Origin: an uncultured Clostridia bacterium
GTDB lineage: Bacteria > Bacillota > Clostridia > Oscillospirales > Acutalibacteraceae
NCBI GenBank assembly: GCA_947165115.1
Contig: CAMUZD010000003.1
Location: 1-24,695, forward strand
Length of the DNA stretch: 24,695 nt
Direction: 5' to 3'
Of this stretch, positions 22,760 to 24,695 are shown piece after piece (the first letter of the stretch is position 1; every line of letters starts with the position of its first letter). A program made the position numbers and the translations under genes. The notes beneath the pieces were generated by a model. It saw only the letters and a program-made list of their open reading frames with translations, was not told where the DNA came from and searched no databases.

Positions 22760-24695
22760 TTAGTCTTTGTATTCCTCGGTTACATAGCATTCAAAGATGT
22801 CGCCCTCTTTGATATCGTTGAATTTTTCAAGACCGATACCGCAGTCGAAGCCCTGAGCGACTTCCTTGACATCATCCTTGAATCTGCGCAGCGAAGCCAT
22901 GGCGTCCTCGGCAACGACGATGCCGTCCCTGACAACTCTGACTTTCGCGTTTCTTGTAACCTTGCCGCTTGTGACGTGGCAGCCCGCGATATTGCCGACC
23001 GAGGAAATCTTGACGACCTGGCGGACCTCCGCCTTGCCGATATCGACATCCCTGAATTTCGGTGCAAGCATACCCTTGATAGCGGCCTCTATTTCGTTGA
23101 TGCAGTCATAAATGACTCTGTAGCACTTGATTTCAACGCCGTCGCGCTCCGCGCTCTCCTGGGCGACGCCGTCGGGTCTGACGTTGAAGCCGATGACGAT
23201 GGCGTTGGAAGCGCCCGCGAGCATGACATCGCTCTCACGGATTGCGCCGACGCCCGAGTGGATGACCTTGACTCTGACTTCGTCATTGGAAAGCTTCATA
23301 AGCGACTGCTTGACTGCTTCCGCCGAGCCCTGGACGTCCGCTTTTATAATGATATTGAGTTCCTTGAGTTCGCCCTCTTTGATGGAATCGAAGAGATTCT
23401 CAAGAGTGACCTTCTGGAATTCTTTGAACTGTTCTTCTTTTGCCTTGTTCTTTCTCTGCTCGACGAGCTCTCTCGCGAGCTTTTCATCCTTGACCGCGTC
23501 GAAGCCGTCGCCCGCCTGCGGAACCTCATCGAGACCCATGATTTCAACGGGAACGGACGGGCCCGCGGAATTGGTCTTGCGGCCCTTGTCATCGGTCATA
23601 ACCCTGACTCTGCCGACTGCCGAGCCCGCGACTATGATATCGCCGGAATTGAGAGTGCCGTTCTGAACGAGGAGAGTCGAGATGGGACCTCTGCCTTTGT
23701 CGAGGCGCGCCTCGATGACGATACCCTTGGCCTTGCGGTTCGGATTCGCCTTGAGCTCAAGCATTTCAGCAACGAGCAGAACGCTCTCGAGAAGCTTGTC
23801 TATACCCTCTTTGGTAAGGGCCGAGCAGGGGACGCAGATTGTGTCGCCGCCCCAGTCCTCGGGAACGAGCTCATATTCGGTGAGCTGCTGAAGGACTCTG
23901 TCGGGATTTGCGGTCGGCTTATCCATCTTGTTGATTGCAACAATAATCTGGACTCCGGCGGCTTTTGCGTGGTTGATTGCCTCTATGGTCTGCGGCATGA
24001 TACCGTCGTCCGCGGCAACAACGAGGATTGCAATATCCGTCGCCATTGCGCCTCTCAGACGCATCGAGGTAAATGCCTCGTGGCCGGGAGTGTCAAGGAA
24101 GGTGATATTCTGGCCGTTAACCGTAACGCGTGAAGCACCGATATGCTGGGTGATTCCGCCCGCTTCGCCTGCGGTAACGGAAGTATTTCTGATAGCGTCG
24201 AGGATTGAGGTCTTGCCGTGGTCGACGTGGCCCATAACAACTACGACGGGATCTCTCTTGACAAGATCCTTCTCATCGTCTTCGGTGTCGTCAATGATTC
24301 TGTCTTCAATGGTGACGACAACAAGCTTCTCCGCCTTCGCACCGAATTCCTCGGTAACTATCGCGGCGGTCTCATAATCGAGAACATCGTTTATCGAAGC
24401 CATCTGGCCGAGTGTGAAGAGCTTCTTGATAACCTCGGCGGCTGTCATCTTGAGCATTGAAGCGAGCTCGCCGACGGATTTCATCGGGAATGCGGATATG
24501 CATCTTCGGCATATTTTTCGCTCTCTCAGCTGCGATTCTTGCCAGACGCTCTTTTTCGGTTTCGCGTCTTGCAGGTCTGCCGCCCTGCTTTCTGTATTGC
24601 TTGCTCTTCTGATTGATCTTCTGCTTGGCGGGAGCGCTCTCATAGGCCCTCTTGCTGTTTGCAGGACCGAGATTTTCGTATTTCTCATTGTACTT
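22760..24695 (-). CDS. infB: Translation initiation factor IF-2, 5' truncated and frameshifted
   Basis: This GTPase brings initiator tRNA to the ribosome. The G domain shows GHVDHGKT (G1), GGITQHI (G2), DTPGHEAF (G3), NKMDK (G4) and a G5 SAL; domains II-IV follow to a normal end. Upstream, the minus-strand frame from 24695 reads the basic linker (RLARIAAERAKNMPKMHIR, then IPDE) up to about 24480. It continues in another frame as SVGELASMLKMTAAEVIKK. The join IPDE-I-SVGEL needs two bases (TC) missing from a TCTC at 24478-24479. The long single frame starting at 24688 gives about 70 spurious residues and should not be used. The gene start lies outside the window. The break in an essential gene is probably an error. 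Confidence 0.95.
   Translation of the reverse strand, partial: STMRNTKISVLQTARGPMRALPPSRRSIRRASNTESRAADLQDAKPKKSVWQESQLRERKICRRCISAFPMKSVGELASMLKMTAAEVIKKLFTLGQMASINDVLDYETAAIVTEEFGAKAEKLVVVTIEDRIIDDTEDDEKDLVKRDPVVVVMGHVDHGKTSILDAIRNTSVTAGEAGGITQHIGASRVTVNGQNITFLDTPGHEAFTSMRLRGAMATDIAILVVAADDGIMPQTIEAINHAKAAGVQIIVAINKMDKPTANPDRVLQQLTEYELVPEDWGGDTICVPCSALTKEGIDKLLESVLLVAEMLELKANPNRKAKGIVIEARLDKGRGPISTLLVQNGTLNSGDIIVAGSAVGRVRVMTDDKGRKTNSAGPSVPVEIMGLDEVPQAGDGFDAVKDEKLARELVEQRKNKAKEEQFKEFQKVTLENLFDSIKEGELKELNIIIKADVQGSAEAVKQSLMKLSNDEVRVKVIHSGVGAIRESDVMLAGASNAIVIGFNVRPDGVAQESAERDGVEIKCYRVIYDCINEIEAAIKGMLAPKFRDVDIGKAEVRQVVKISSVGNIAGCHVTSGKVTRNAKVRVVRDGIVVAEDAMASLRRFKDDVKEVAQGFDCGIGLEKFNDIKEGDIFECYVTEEYKD

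Noticed and set aside
22976..24133. 385-codon open frame on the plus strand
   Set aside because: It is antisense to the IF-2 G domain, whose motifs are unmistakable on the other strand.
8170..24490. Programmed frameshifting as the cause of the four breaks
   Set aside because: No slippery heptamer, pseudoknot or stop-codon context is shared, and leuS has lost conserved residues that a frameshift could not restore.
1..24695. CRISPR array, insertion sequence, prophage, toxin-antitoxin or defence genes
   Set aside because: No direct-repeat array, transposase, integrase or recognisable defence protein is present on either strand.

Overview
The window looks like a chromosomal segment from an uncultured low-GC-lineage Firmicute, most likely a gut-type Clostridia member (Oscillospirales-like). 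This rests on the Firmicutes forms of RpsU, RsfS, NrnA and LeuRS, the NadD-YqeK fusion, purine-rich Shine-Dalgarno sites, sigma-A type promoters, and many small secreted or lipoprotein genes. Base composition is near balanced by eye. I see no phage, insertion sequence, CRISPR array or integrated element, and no gene-free stretch over 300 bases.

Layout. Positions 1-2869 (+): a tight run of an M42 peptidase (5' end outside the window), a GNAT acetyltransferase, a YhhN-type membrane protein, a small lipoprotein and a DUF4186 protein, overlapping by 1-4 bases or closely spaced. 2826-3923 (-): a phosphodiester glycosidase (NAGPA type) converging on DUF4186. 4033-4708 (+): a hemolysin III/TrhA membrane protein with its own terminator. 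4872-10323 (+): an ABC ATPase and permease, then NadD-YqeK, RsfS and LeuS (NAD synthesis, ribosome silencing, Leu charging). 10439-10615 (+): RpsU with its own promoter and a strong bidirectional terminator. 10678-11544 (-): a secreted GDSL hydrolase. 11658-15230 (-): an operon of a secreted calcineurin-like phosphoesterase, a cupin and a GH36 alpha-galactosidase. 15355-16353 (-): a lipoprotein, divergent from 16497-17766 (+), an aldo/keto reductase and a zinc-ribbon/DUF1232 protein. 17816-21156 (-): a secreted Big2-DUF4474 protein, an alpha/beta hydrolase and a Gfo/Idh/MocA oxidoreductase. 21271-21347 (-): tRNA-Arg(CCG). 21426-24695 (-): the conserved infB-rbfA-nrnA translation/RNA operon, with the infB start outside the window.

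Two things stand out. First, four genes (yhhN-like, trhA, leuS, infB) have broken reading frames. Each fits a small deletion: about 2 bases in three of them and about 52 bases in leuS. Two of the four are essential, so assembly or sequencing error is the simplest reading, and gene models here should be joined across the breaks. Second, all three Sec-exported proteins without a lipobox that have a clear signal peptide (GDSL hydrolase, phosphoesterase, DUF4474 protein) end in a hydrophobic amphipathic helix with a loose I-x-R/R-x-F core at the extreme C-terminus. I know of no named sorting signal that fits it. This is the best candidate here for something undescribed. Several promoters also carry a GC-rich block or inverted repeat in the spacer just after the -35 box.
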